NCBI GenBank assembly: GCA_964643045.1
Contig: CAZXSC010000031.1
Location: forward strand, 1-25,892
From: TMED23 sp964643045
Lineage (GTDB): Bacteria; Pseudomonadota; Alphaproteobacteria; Rhodospirillales; UBA2165
DNA length: 25,892 bases
Direction: 5' to 3'
Below are positions 8,922 through 18,500 of the stretch, in pieces. The translations under genes and the position numbers were made by a program. The number at the start of each line of letters is the position of its first letter. The stretch's first letter is position 1. A model generated the notes under the pieces. That model did not search any database, was not told the origin of the DNA, and saw only the letters and a program-made list of their open reading frames with translations.

Positions 8922-10424
8922 ATGAAACAGGTTTTCAAACGTTCTGGTACGGGTGTATTAACCCGCTTTAGCGCAAATTTGGTTAAGCTAGTTTCTTCTT
9001 TTTCAATTCACTTTTTATGGGAGAAGAAGTGGTTTTTTTTCGCCATTTTGATTGGAATTTTCATACTGGGTCTACCCACTCCCGATAATCTAAGTAGAGA
9101 AGGTATGATTGTGCTTACTATGTCTATAGTGGCTACATTGCTTTTTATAACCGAACCTATTCCCCTTCCTGCGGTAGCATTACTAATTATATTAGGACAA
9201 ATTTTCCTTCTGGGCAGTGCTTCCTCCGACGTGGCAAAGACCCTGTGGAATGATTCGGTGCTTTTCATATTAGGTTCTCTCATGCTGGCGGTTGCAGTAG
9301 TGAAGCAAAAGCTTGATAAGCGGATTGCATGGGTCATTGTTAGAATTACTGGCACTAAAACATCAAGTATCTGTTTTGGGATTTCTGTTGTTTCTGGACT
9401 ATTGGCTTCCTTTGTTGGTGAACATACCGTGGCCGCAATGATGCTACCAGTCGGCATCACGCTAATTTCTCTGACGTCGGATGATCCCAAGAAAGTGCGT
9501 AACCTGGCGGCTGTTCTTTTGTTTTCAATTGCCTATGGATGTTCGGTTGCTGGTATTGGGACACCGTCAGGTGGCGCCCGAAATGCCATTATGATTGGCT
9601 ATTGGAGGGAATTTTTCTTTGATCCGGGAAACCCTGAGACACAACGTTTTATAATTGATTATCTGCGGTGGATGATTTTTGCCTATCCCATGTTTTTAAT
9701 TCAGCTTCCTTTTGTAACTCTGGTACTCTTTTTAACTTTTAAACCTGAATATCGTGATTTATCTCGTGCCGTTGTTAAGTTACGAGCCCAGGTAGAGAGT
9801 GAAGGCTCTATGAAGGTGACAGATTGGACAGCTATTCTATTTTTCTTGATGGTTCTCCTTGGATGGATATTTATATCGGACAAGGTCGGTATGGGGACAA
9901 TCGCTATACTGGGAGCCACTATTTTTTTGATATCGGGACTTGTTAGATGGGAAGACATCAATGCTGGAGTGAATTGGGGCGTCGTTCTGTTGTATGGCGC
10001 TGCAATTTCTCTCGGTATCGAGATGAAAGAAACGGGTGCAGCTATTTGGGTCGCGACAAGTTTCTTGAGTTTATTGGAGCCTTTTGGTGCAAATGAAGGC
10101 TTCGGTCTTTGGGCAGCAGTTTCAGTCCTAACAACGACCGTTACAAATATGATGTCCAATGGCGCTGCTGTGGCGGTGCTTGGTCCCATTGTTCTGAAAA
10201 TGGCGGTAGTGGCCCAAGAAAGTCCAATTGTAATTGGTTTTCTTACCGCAATTTCGTCATCCTTTGCTTACTTGACGGTGGTTGGAACCCCCGCTTGCAC
10301 AATCGTTTATGCTTCAGGATACTTGAAAAGTATAGATTTCTTGGTTGTTGGGTGGAAGATGGCCATAATTTCGATTGTGATTATGTTAACGGCGGCCTTT
10401 TTTTACTGGCCCCTTCTGGGTTAA
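8922..10424 (+). CDS. SLC13/DASS-family anion (dicarboxylate-type) symporter
   Basis: 500 residues, an inner-membrane protein with about a dozen hydrophobic segments. The first is WFFFAILIGIFILGLP after a basic N-terminus of about 30 residues. The repeat-like signature loops of the DASS family are present: SVAGIGTPSGGARNAIM in the first half and TVVGTPACTIVYASGY in the second, which in known members form the paired Na+/substrate-binding tips. TMSNGAAVAVLGP is the second-half counterpart of the usual SNT motif. Members carry C4-dicarboxylates, citrate or sulfate, usually with Na+; the substrate here is not decidable. It lies 86 bases after rpe and 83 before the stress-protein gene on the same strand, so it may be separately transcribed. 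No clear ribosome site precedes the ATG. Confidence 0.85.
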   Translation: MKQVFKRSGTGVLTRFSANLVKLVSSFSIHFLWEKKWFFFAILIGIFILGLPTPDNLSREGMIVLTMSIVATLLFITEPIPLPAVALLIILGQIFLLGSASSDVAKTLWNDSVLFILGSLMLAVAVVKQKLDKRIAWVIVRITGTKTSSICFGISVVSGLLASFVGEHTVAAMMLPVGITLISLTSDDPKKVRNLAAVLLFSIAYGCSVAGIGTPSGGARNAIMIGYWREFFFDPGNPETQRFIIDYLRWMIFAYPMFLIQLPFVTLVLFLTFKPEYRDLSRAVVKLRAQVESEGSMKVTDWTAILFFLMVLLGWIFISDKVGMGTIAILGATIFLISGLVRWEDINAGVNWGVVLLYGAAISLGIEMKETGAAIWVATSFLSLLEPFGANEGFGLWAAVSVLTTTVTNMMSNGAAVAVLGPIVLKMAVVAQESPIVIGFLTAISSSFAYLTVVGTPACTIVYASGYLKSIDFLVVGWKMAIISIVIMLTAAFFYWPLLG

Positions 10425-10450
10425 ATCATTAACATTTCCTAAGAAATACC

Positions 10451-10478
10451 TAGACAAAATTTATCTTTAAAATAAGAT
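10451..10478 (+). promoter_or_regulatory. Candidate promoter for the universal stress gene
   Basis: TAGACA (10451-10456), 16 bases, TAAGAT (10473-10478), lying 30 bases before the start codon. Weak pattern match. Confidence 0.28.
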
Positions 10479-10507
10479 TTCAATAAGGAATTTAAAAAGG
10501 AAAAAAA

Positions 10508-11482
10508 ATGGCCGATGATGACGTCGACCTAAAAAGTCTCTTTGAGAGACGTAAAGAACGCTACCGCATTTTGGTGTGCATCGATGGTAGTGATGAGTCC
10601 TACCGCGGCTTGTCATATGCTGCTCAAGCCGTCCAGAATAAAAAGGATTCAGATATCGTTCTTCTCTACGTTAGGCCGATTGATCAAGGGTTGCGTTCCG
10701 GAGGTCTCCAAGTACGGGTTGCGCGAGAGAATATGTTGAACTGGGGTTTGGAATTACCAGGGATCAAATTTCTCAAGAAGGGCTTAGAACAATTGATTTC
10801 CGAAGAAGCTTTATCGTCTGATTGGCAAGAAAAAATATCCCACACCGATATTGAAGGTGATCCACTTGGCGATAATAAGATCGAATATTCAAATGAAGAC
10901 GGCCAAACCATAGTTCTTAAACTTAAAACCGCTGCAACCATAGCATCTGGCATCCTCGATCAATACGAATTAGGACCTTACGATGTAATTATTCTTGGCG
11001 ATTCTGGCTCTTGGGGGGGGTGGGCAAAGACATTATGGGATCCTGCTGTGGCTGAAAAGGTCGCAATGCACGCTCCTTGTTCGGTTCTTGTATCGAGAGG
11101 TCTTGAGCGAGGGCATGGCCATTTGCTATGCACTGATGGCTCGGAACGTGCAATGAAAATGATAAGGCGTTCGGCTATCATTTCTAAAAGAATTAATTCG
11201 AAGCTGTCCGTTGTGTCGGTTGCTCGTGATGTTGAAGGCAAGCCCGAGGCTCAAGAAAATGTCGATGAGGCCGTAGAAGAACTAAATAAGATGGGTGTTG
11301 ATGTCGTAAACGCTTTTACACCGGTTGGAAGTCCATTTGAAGAAATCATTAGGGCGGGCGAGGCATACTCGTTTATTGTCGTGGGCAGTGCAGGAAAAAC
11401 TGGCTTGCAACGTTTTTTTATGGGAAGTGTTTCTTTCAAAGTTTTAGAGCATGCAAAGAATTCGGTAATAATAGTTCGTTAG
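10508..11482 (+). CDS. Tandem universal stress protein (two UspA domains)
   Basis: 324 residues, cytosolic. Two Usp folds are visible. Domain 1 (about 18-198) starts RILVCIDGSDESYRGLSYAAQAV and carries a long insert (about 70-150, acidic/polar) before its last strand. Domain 2 (about 204-324) starts HLLCTDGSERAMKMI and ends in GSAGKTGLQRFFMGSVS, a full Usp ATP-loop pattern (G-2x-G-9x-G-S). In domain 1 the matching loop reads GDSGSWGGWAKTLWD and lacks the final G-S, so only domain 2 is likely to bind nucleotide. The start has a clear AAGG box 8 bases upstream. A run of eight G (11013-11020) codes the WGGW part of the domain 1 loop. The gene runs toward the Nudix gene with only 14 bases between stops. 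Its role beyond stress or energy sensing is unknown. Confidence 0.88.
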   Translation: MADDDVDLKSLFERRKERYRILVCIDGSDESYRGLSYAAQAVQNKKDSDIVLLYVRPIDQGLRSGGLQVRVARENMLNWGLELPGIKFLKKGLEQLISEEALSSDWQEKISHTDIEGDPLGDNKIEYSNEDGQTIVLKLKTAATIASGILDQYELGPYDVIILGDSGSWGGWAKTLWDPAVAEKVAMHAPCSVLVSRGLERGHGHLLCTDGSERAMKMIRRSAIISKRINSKLSVVSVARDVEGKPEAQENVDEAVEELNKMGVDVVNAFTPVGSPFEEIIRAGEAYSFIVVGSAGKTGLQRFFMGSVSFKVLEHAKNSVIIVR

Positions 11483-11484
11483 AT

Positions 11485-11501
11485 AGTAATTTATGATTAC
11501 T
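11485..11501. terminator. Weak bidirectional hairpin between convergent genes
   Basis: AGTAAT-ttatg-ATTACT forms a perfect 6-bp stem between the stress gene and the Nudix gene, overlapping the Nudix stop codon. It is A+T only except one pair per arm and has no long U tract, so termination is uncertain. Confidence 0.25.
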
Positions 11502-11946
11502 TGCCATTACGAAGTTTTGCTGATTTTTGTATTATTCGGTTCGTTTCTGACCATAAATCAAGATCATCCAACTCTTCAAGTTGGTGCCATGCAATATCCA
11601 TAGCATCTGAACCTGCCCGTGCAGTACCGCTAACCCATTCAGCAGAAAAATCAATTAATGTTGCATGAAAGGTTATCTCTCCTTTGTGGTTTCTTTGAAT
11701 TGAATCTACAACCCCGAGAAAGTCGGTAACCTGAACTGTCAGTCCTGTTTCTTCTAGGATTTCTCGCTGGGCTGTTTCTTTCACTGTTTCCCCCAATTCT
11801 TGCTTTCCACCTGGAATACTCCATTGCCCTAAACGTGGTTCTTTTCCTCTTTGAATCAATAAAAATTTCTCATTTTTCCAAATGACGGCTCCGACACCAA
11901 CAAATGGGAAATCAAGATAAGTAAGTTTTTCGATTTTATCCTTCAC
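11497..11946 (-). CDS. Nudix hydrolase
   Basis: 149 residues. Nudix enzymes hydrolyse nucleoside diphosphates linked to another group, with Mg2+. The complete Nudix box is at residues 47-69: G-x5-E-x7-RE-I-L-EE-T-G-L, so the metal-binding Glu residues are all present. The preceding GVGAVIWKNEKFLLIQRGKEP and GQWSIPGG are typical of the ADP-ribose pyrophosphatase/MutT-like groups. The start codon is GTG (11944-11946): AGGAG lies 6 bases upstream (window 11953-11957), an excellent ribosome site that decides the start. The substrate could be ADP-ribose, NADH or an oxidised nucleotide; sequence alone does not say. It is convergent with the stress gene and divergent from the DUF502 gene. Confidence 0.9.
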   Translation of the reverse strand: MKDKIEKLTYLDFPFVGVGAVIWKNEKFLLIQRGKEPRLGQWSIPGGKQELGETVKETAQREILEETGLTVQVTDFLGVVDSIQRNHKGEITFHATLIDFSAEWVSGTARAGSDAMDIAWHQLEELDDLDLWSETNRIIQKSAKLRNGK

Positions 11947-12088
11947 CAGGATCTCCTTTTTTAGGCTAATATTGACTAAGGAATGTTCGCCAGGAATTCA
12001 CTTTTGATTGATAGTACTGGTAATTATGATATCAATAAATGTTAGACGCGAGAATAATTTTATGTCAATCGACGTGGAGGCCTAATCG

Positions 12089-12140
12089 AAAAAAAATGTA
12101 AGAATCAAGTAGCGCTTTCTGTTATTCTTACAACTTGATT
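12089..12140 (-). promoter_or_regulatory. Overlapping alternative hairpins followed by U8, candidate attenuator or operator
   Basis: Read on the minus strand: AATCAAGT then TGTAAGAAT, an 18-base loop, then ACTTGATTCTTACA and eight T. TGTAAGAAT pairs with ATTCTTACA (9 bp, window 12097-12105 with 12124-12132), and AATCAAGT pairs with ACTTGATT (8 bp, 12103-12110 with 12133-12140). The pairings cross and share three bases, so they exclude each other or form a pseudoknot. It lies about 140 bases before the Nudix start. The stems have only two G-C pairs each, so strength is doubtful. Two TTACATG copies follow at 12153 and 12161. Confidence 0.35.
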
Positions 12141-12211
12141 AGAATATCGTCTTACATGAATTACATGGTTATTAATGATATATAGGTAATTACAAATTCG
12201 GGAATTTATTT

Positions 12212-13057
12212 ATGGTTGGTCAAGACGATGATAATCAATTGGGAGAGGGAAGACAGGATCCATTACAACATTCAACTCCCGTAGAAAATCAACTTCCACC
12301 ATCGGCACATTCCCAAGTGAGCAGTGGCAAGAGCCGAGGAATTTGGGGAAAGATCCGGGGCTATCTCTTAGCCGGAGTTTTAGTTACAGCTCCACTGGGT
12401 ATTACTGTCTATCTTGCTTGGTTGGTTGTGGGGTTTATCGACCACAGCATAACTTCCTTGGTACCGGATAAATATAACCCGGAAACATATTTGCCCTTCA
12501 GTTTACCAGGTCTAGGTGTGCTGATTTTAATCGTTGGTTTGACGTTGATTGGAGCATTAACCGCTGGTTTGCTTGGTCGTTGGCTGGTTCATACAGGTGA
12601 GCGTATTCTCAACCGAACGCCTGTCATTCGTAGCTTATATTCTGCTACGAAACAGATATTTCAAACTGTTCTAGCCCAGAAGTCTACCGCTTTTCGTGAG
12701 GCGGTCTTGGTTGAATATCCACGGCGTGGAATTTGGGCTATAGCATTCATTACTGGGGTAACTCAAGGCGAGGTGCAAAATTTGACAAAGGAAGAGACTG
12801 TCAATATTTTTCTACCAACAACACCAAACCCGACTTCCGGTTTTCTCTTATTCGTTCCTAAAGAAAATGTCGTTCCGCTGGATATGAGCGTTGAAGATGC
12901 AATCAAGATGGTAATATCTGGAGGTATTGTCACTCCTCCAGATGAACGTCCAGCCCACGATCAAAAAATACCTAAGGTTTCTTCTAAGACCTATGAAGAT
13001 CTGGACATTTTACGTGAGCGGGAAGGCAGACCTATACTGGTATCCAAGAAACATTAG
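12212..13057 (+). CDS. DUF502 family inner-membrane protein
   Basis: 281 residues. An N-terminal polar tail of about 45 residues precedes RGYLLAGVLVTAPLGITVYLAW (TM1, about 49-74) and a second hydrophobic stretch, LGVLILIVGLTLIGALTAGLL (about 100-122). The soluble part then has the DUF502 marks NRTPVIRSLYSATKQIFQTV and FLPTTPNPTSGFLLFVP. The molecular function of the family is not established. It lies convergent to recG with 9 bases between stops; DUF502 genes are common next to recG/mfd in alphaproteobacteria, so the position supports the call but not a role in repair. The first ATG after the stop-bounded frame is used; no strong ribosome site is visible. Confidence 0.88.
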   Translation: MVGQDDDNQLGEGRQDPLQHSTPVENQLPPSAHSQVSSGKSRGIWGKIRGYLLAGVLVTAPLGITVYLAWLVVGFIDHSITSLVPDKYNPETYLPFSLPGLGVLILIVGLTLIGALTAGLLGRWLVHTGERILNRTPVIRSLYSATKQIFQTVLAQKSTAFREAVLVEYPRRGIWAIAFITGVTQGEVQNLTKEETVNIFLPTTPNPTSGFLLFVPKENVVPLDMSVEDAIKMVISGGIVTPPDERPAHDQKIPKVSSKTYEDLDILREREGRPILVSKKH

Positions 13058-13066
13058 GTCATTAAT

Positions 13067-15148
13067 TTAACCAGATCGTAGGAATTTAACAGCTGTGTCT
13101 CTCTCAAACAAATAGAGAAGTAACCGAAGCCGCTTACCGCGGTCACTCTTTAGTTGAGGATCGTTTTTAAGGATTAGTTTTGCATCATCTCGAGCTATTG
13201 ATATCAGCCCGGCATGTAATGAAAGGTCAGCAAGCTTAAACTCGGGAAGACCACTTTGTTTTGTTCCTAGAACTTCCCCTGCACCTCGAATGCGCAGATC
13301 CTCTTCAGATATAATAAAGCCGTCCTCAGTATCTCTTATAATCTTTAGTCGATCGCGCGCTAATTCAGTCAAATTTTCTGAAAAAAGAAGGATGCATGTG
13401 GATTTATTGGAACCACGGCCAATACGGCCTCTGAGTTGATGGAGTTGTGCCAGGCCATAACGTTCTGCGTGTTCAATGATCATGATCGTGGCTCTTGGTA
13501 CATCCACGCCAACTTCAATTACCGTAGTGGCTACTAGTATATCAACATTTCCATGTGCAAAAGCTTCCATAGAAGCATCTTTTTCAGCGGCCTTCATTTT
13601 ACCATGAACGAGCCCAACTCGTTCACCGAAGATCGATTTTAAATGGGAAAAGCGGTCTTCAGCAGCGGCTAAATCGATTTTTTCAGATTCTTCAACTAAT
13701 GGGCACACCCAATAGATTTTGTTATTTTCGTTGAGTGCTCTTTTTAGGCTTTGAATAACATGGTTAATTCGAGTTACAGATATGGTACGAGTGTCAATGG
13801 GTCGTCGCCCTGCGGGTTTCTCAAATAGGCGAGAGACCTCCATGTCTCCATAGGCTGTAAGTGTGAGTGTTCGAGGTATTGGTGTCGCGGTCATTGCTAA
13901 AACATCGACGGCACGACCCTTTGAAGTCAAAGCCAATCTTTGATGAACGCCAAATCGGTGTTGTTCATCGATTACAGCAAGTGCCAATTCGTTAAATTCA
14001 ACATTTTCTTGAAAGATAGCATGTGTGCCAACAGTTATATTAGTTTCACCCTTGGCGATACTTTCCAATATTTCTGTTCGTTTCTTCCCTTTCTCACGGC
14101 TTGTTAAAAGAGCTACTTTTAGCCCTGCAGTTGTGGCTAACGGCTTTATTGTGGCGTGGTGTTGTCTCGCAAGTATTTCTGTCGGTGCTAAGAACGCTGC
14201 CTGTTTTCCACCTTCGATTGCATGGATTATACTCATGAATGCTACAAGTGTTTTACCACTACCCACGTCGCCTTGTAATAGACGTTGCATGCGTATGCTC
14301 GTACGCATATCCTCTGTTATTTGCTTTATGGCATCGTTTTGGGAAGCTGTAAGATCGAAAGGTAAAGCGTTTAGGATTTTATTTTTTATAATACCCGTCC
14401 CTTGTATAGGAATACCCTTCAGTTTTTTCATATGCAATCGAACCATAGTCAAAGCTAGTTGATTAGCGAGCAATTCATCGTAGGCTAAGCGTTGATAAAA
14501 TATACTCTTTGGTTCGATTTCCTTTCGGTCTGAAGGATTGTGTATTTGGATTAATGCATCATCCCAACTTGGCCAACGGCGTTTCCTTAAATGTGCTTGA
14601 TCTAACCATTCAGGTAGTTTGGGTAAAAGTTTCAGGGCTCCTTTGACCGCTTTTGATAGAACTTTTGATGATAGACCCTGTGTTAATGGGTAAACCGGTT
14701 CAATTATTTCAATGTCAGCGCGATTCTTTACATCGACTACATGATCCGGGTGTACCATTTGGGTGCCTTCTTGATAGATTTCTGTAGTTCCGCTGATTAT
14801 CCGTTGTTTACCTTCGGGAAGAATTTTTTGAAGATAATCCTGTCTTGCGTGGAAATATATAAGCGTTATTGAGCCCGTCTCATCTGAACATCTTATTTTG
14901 TAAGGTCGCCCTCTTGTTTTGGCTGGAAAATGTTGATCAATATTTACAGTCAATGTTGCGACCATACCTGGCTCAGCTTGAGTAATTTTGGGCGTATAGC
15001 GTCTATCAATTATACCATTTGGTAAGTGAAACAGGAGGTCCAGAATATTGGGGCCCGCCAAGCCTTCGATTCGCTTTGCAATCCTAGGACCTATTCCGGG
15101 TAATTTGGTAATCTCTGAAAACAACGGAAATAAAATTTCTGGCCGCAT
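13067..15148 (-). CDS. recG: ATP-dependent DNA helicase RecG
   Basis: 693 residues from the start chosen. RecG reverses stalled replication forks and processes branched DNA. Order: N-terminal wedge with LPGIGPRIAKRIEGL (helix-hairpin-helix-like) and an OB-type fold around GSITLIYFHARQDYL; helicase domain with Walker A GDVGSGKT (293-300), DEQH in VIDEQHRFGV and TATPIPRTL; second helicase domain with VLVATTVIEVGVDVPRA and QLRGRIGRG; the C-terminal region is typical. The frame extends to an ATG at 15172, but the ATG at 15148 gives MRPEILFPLF, the usual alphaproteobacterial start; neither has a clear ribosome site. It is divergent from sdhE-mfd, sharing a promoter region of about 100 bases. No defect is seen. 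Confidence 0.95.
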   Translation of the reverse strand: MRPEILFPLFSEITKLPGIGPRIAKRIEGLAGPNILDLLFHLPNGIIDRRYTPKITQAEPGMVATLTVNIDQHFPAKTRGRPYKIRCSDETGSITLIYFHARQDYLQKILPEGKQRIISGTTEIYQEGTQMVHPDHVVDVKNRADIEIIEPVYPLTQGLSSKVLSKAVKGALKLLPKLPEWLDQAHLRKRRWPSWDDALIQIHNPSDRKEIEPKSIFYQRLAYDELLANQLALTMVRLHMKKLKGIPIQGTGIIKNKILNALPFDLTASQNDAIKQITEDMRTSIRMQRLLQGDVGSGKTLVAFMSIIHAIEGGKQAAFLAPTEILARQHHATIKPLATTAGLKVALLTSREKGKKRTEILESIAKGETNITVGTHAIFQENVEFNELALAVIDEQHRFGVHQRLALTSKGRAVDVLAMTATPIPRTLTLTAYGDMEVSRLFEKPAGRRPIDTRTISVTRINHVIQSLKRALNENNKIYWVCPLVEESEKIDLAAAEDRFSHLKSIFGERVGLVHGKMKAAEKDASMEAFAHGNVDILVATTVIEVGVDVPRATIMIIEHAERYGLAQLHQLRGRIGRGSNKSTCILLFSENLTELARDRLKIIRDTEDGFIISEEDLRIRGAGEVLGTKQSGLPEFKLADLSLHAGLISIARDDAKLILKNDPQLKSDRGKRLRLLLYLFERDTAVKFLRSG

Positions 15149-15246
15149 ATTAGTGATATTTCTACAAATCATGGCTGACAGATTGCTTGGAAACGTTTAA
15201 ACCCTAACACATTATCTAATCTTAAAACGATAGTTAATTGCATTCC

Positions 15247-15501
15247 ATGATAGAAGTTTTACGCAAACGTTTGTTATATAAGTCAACTCATAGGGGTATG
15301 AAGGAAACGGATAAGATACTCGGTGGATTTGCACAACAAGAATTAGAGAACCTTAGTGAGGACCTTTTGAATGAATTAGATGTTTTGCTGGACGTTTCAG
15401 ATAATGATTTGTTGAATTGGATGTTATCGAAAGAGACTGTTCCCGAAGCGTATGATAATGAAATTTTTTGGCTAATAGTAAAGTTTAAAGAAAATATATA
15501 A
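15247..15501 (+). CDS. sdhE: FAD assembly factor SdhE (DUF339/YgfY family)
   Basis: 84 residues. SdhE helps attach FAD covalently to the succinate dehydrogenase flavoprotein. The conserved RGMKE (residues 16-20) that contacts the flavoprotein is present in HRGMKETDKILGGF, followed by the expected small helical body with DNDLLNWMLSKE. The frame is open from a TTG at 15238, but the ATG at 15247 fits family length and N-terminus. The ribosome site is weak. The gene ends 4 bases before mfd; the recG / sdhE / mfd order is a frequent alphaproteobacterial neighbourhood and is not a sign of shared function. Confidence 0.88.
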   Translation: MIEVLRKRLLYKSTHRGMKETDKILGGFAQQELENLSEDLLNELDVLLDVSDNDLLNWMLSKETVPEAYDNEIFWLIVKFKENI

Positions 15502-15505
15502 ATTA

Positions 15506-18500
15506 TTGATAAAAAAAGATAAAATAGAAAATATTTCTGGCGAGGTCTTGATTGGGGGTGTGCCTGAGGGTTACGAAGGTATTATCTTAGCCCAGTTCAT
15601 TAAGTCGGAAAAATCAGTGGTTTTTATTGCCCGGGATGATCGCCGAATGGCAGCGGTCAAGATTGGCCTGAAATTCTTCGCTGAAACCGTAGAAGTAATT
15701 GAATTTCCAGCTTGGGATTGTCTTCCGTATGATAGAGTGTCACCTAAAAATGATATTATTGCATCCAGGATCGATACTCTAACCAAGTTAATTGATAGTG
15801 AGGTCATTCAGCCGAGAATCATTTTAACTACAGTAGCTGCCTTGTTACAAAGAGTACCGGCTCGAGAGATCTTTAGGGGCTCTTCACTCAATTTTGGAAC
15901 AAATGACTACGCCTCACGAGATTACTTGCTTCAATATCTTCAGAAAAATAGTTACGCTCGTAGCGACAATGTTATGGAACCGGGAGAATATGCTCTCCGC
16001 GGAGGCATAGTTGACTTGTTTCCTCCTGGTTATGAAGGGCCATTCCGTTTAGACTTTTTCGGTGATGAGTTGGATACCATTCGTACCTTTGATCCATTCA
16101 GCCAGCGTACAATAGGTGAGTGTGAAGGTTTTACCATTAAACCATTCAATGAGATTATTGTTGATGAAGACTCTATAGGCCGTTTTAGAAAAACCTATCG
16201 GGCCATTTTCGGTGCAGTCTCAAATGAAGACTCGCTTTATAAAGCGGTTTCTGAAGGTCGAACAGTGACAGGTGTTGAACATTGGTTACCCCTTTTCCAC
16301 GACAAAATGGAAACGCTCTTTGATTATATTCCGAATGCAATCACCGTATTTGATTATCAAGCGGAGGAGGCGGTAAATTCTCGTTGGGATTTAATTAATG
16401 ATTGCTTTAATGCCCGGACTGAAATGAAAGCACGCGGCATTTCGGGATACGAAATCACATACAATCCTTTACCCGTAAATCATCTTTATCTGCCACCGAG
16501 TGAATTCGACGCCAGTATTCGGGATCGCACGAAAATAAGATTTCAACCTTTTTCGGCTCCCGAAACGTTTCCAAATACGATTGATGCCGGCGGTAGACCA
16601 GCTTTCGATTTTGCAGATGCCCGTGCATTACCCGATGTAAATATTTTTGATGCGCTTCGGAATCATCTCGAAGATGCATCTCGCGCAGGGCGCATGGTGG
16701 TCATAGGAGCTGTTTCAGAAAGTTCGGCCGAACGCCTTTTAGGAATACTAAAAGAACACGAAATACCAGTCTCGACTGATATAGAAAATCCAATTTGTTT
16801 GGCTGTCTTAGAATTAGATTCCGGATTTATGTCTACTGGGCTTGAATTGATAACGGAGCAGGATCTCTTAGGAAATCGGTTAACTTCACCAAAGCAACGT
16901 AAGATACGTAAAGAAAATTTTATTGCTGACACTTCTGTTTTAAGTTCTGGCGATCTCGTTGTCCATACGGATCACGGTATTGGTCGCTTCGAAGAACTGG
17001 TAACTTTGGACTTAACCGATTCGGGAGCTCTTCATGATTGTTTGCAGCTAACTTATTTTGGCGGTGATAAACTTTTCTTGCCAGTCGAAAATGTTGAAAT
17101 CATTTCACGCTACGGCGAAGGTAATGAAGCTTTGCGCTTAGACAAACTTGGGGGTGTTGCGTGGCAGGCTAGAAAATCTGAACTTAAAAAAAGGATCCGT
17201 GATATGGCGGATCGCTTGATCGCAGTCGCAGCAGCCCGTGAACTAAAAAAAGGAGAAATAATGATCCCTCAGCCTAGCATCTATGGCGAATTTTGTTCCG
17301 GGTTTCCTTTTACTGAGACTGAAGATCAGGAGCGGGCTATTGGCGATGTCATCGATGATTTAGCAAGTGGCCGGCCTATGGATCGACTAATTTGTGGCGA
17401 TGTTGGGTTTGGTAAAACAGAAGTCGCATTGCGCGCGGCATTTGTCGCTGTCATGGAGGGGAAACAGGTAGCGATAATTGTTCCCACTACACTCTTGGCT
17501 CGGCAACATTTTCAAACATTTCAAACAAGATTCGCTAATTTTCCTGTTAAGTTAGGCCAATTGTCACGTTTGGTGCCAAGAAGAGAAAGTGATGATACCA
17601 AGAAAGGAATTGGAACTGGGCAAATAGATATTGTTATCGGTACCCATGCCTTGCTTTCTTCGGAAGTTGTTTTTGATCGTCTGGGTCTATTAATTATTGA
17701 TGAGGAACAACGTTTTGGCGTCCTCCATAAAGAAAAGCTAAAGGCAATAAAAAGTAATGTGCACGTATTAACTTTAACGGCGACCCCAATTCCTCGCACC
17801 TTACAAATGGCACTCACTGGAGTACGGCAGTTAAGTTTAATCACTACGCCTCCTGTAGATCGTTTAGCCGTACGAACCTTTGTGCTTCCATACGATCCAG
17901 TCGTAGTTCGGGAAGCTATTCAACGGGAAACCTATCGCGGGGGGCAGATATTTTATGTTTGCCCGAGAGTCTCAGACCTTGGGCATATCGAAGAAGATCT
18001 AAAGGAATTGGTTCCTAATCTACGAGTGGCGAAAGCCCATGGTCAAATGCAAGCTTCCAAACTTGAAGATATCATGAATGCATTTTATGATGCCGAATTT
18101 GATTTGTTACTTACTACGAATATTGTTGAATCTGGACTTGATCTTCCTAGAGTTAATACGATTATCTTGCACAATTCCGAAATGTTTGGACTTTCTCAGC
18201 TCTATCAGTTGCGCGGACGTATTGGGCGTTCCAAGCAAAGAGGCTACGCTTATTTTACTATTTCATCAAATCGTCCTTTAACCTCCTCATCAATGAAGCG
18301 GCTGGAGGTTATGCAATCGCTAGATATGTTGGGTGCAGGATTTACATTAGCGAGTCACGATCTCGATATTCGAGGAGCCGGGAATCTTTTAGGAGATGAG
18401 CAATCGGGCCATATTAAAGAAGTAGGCGTTGAACTTTATCAACAAATGTTAGAAGAGGCAGTAGCAGAATCAAAAACTAATAGTAATATCGAAAATAAGG

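Noticed and set aside
9008..10189. Two long antisense frames (about 160 codons each) within the SLC13 transporter gene.
   Set aside because: Typical shadows of a hydrophobic gene; no ribosome site, no recognisable domain.
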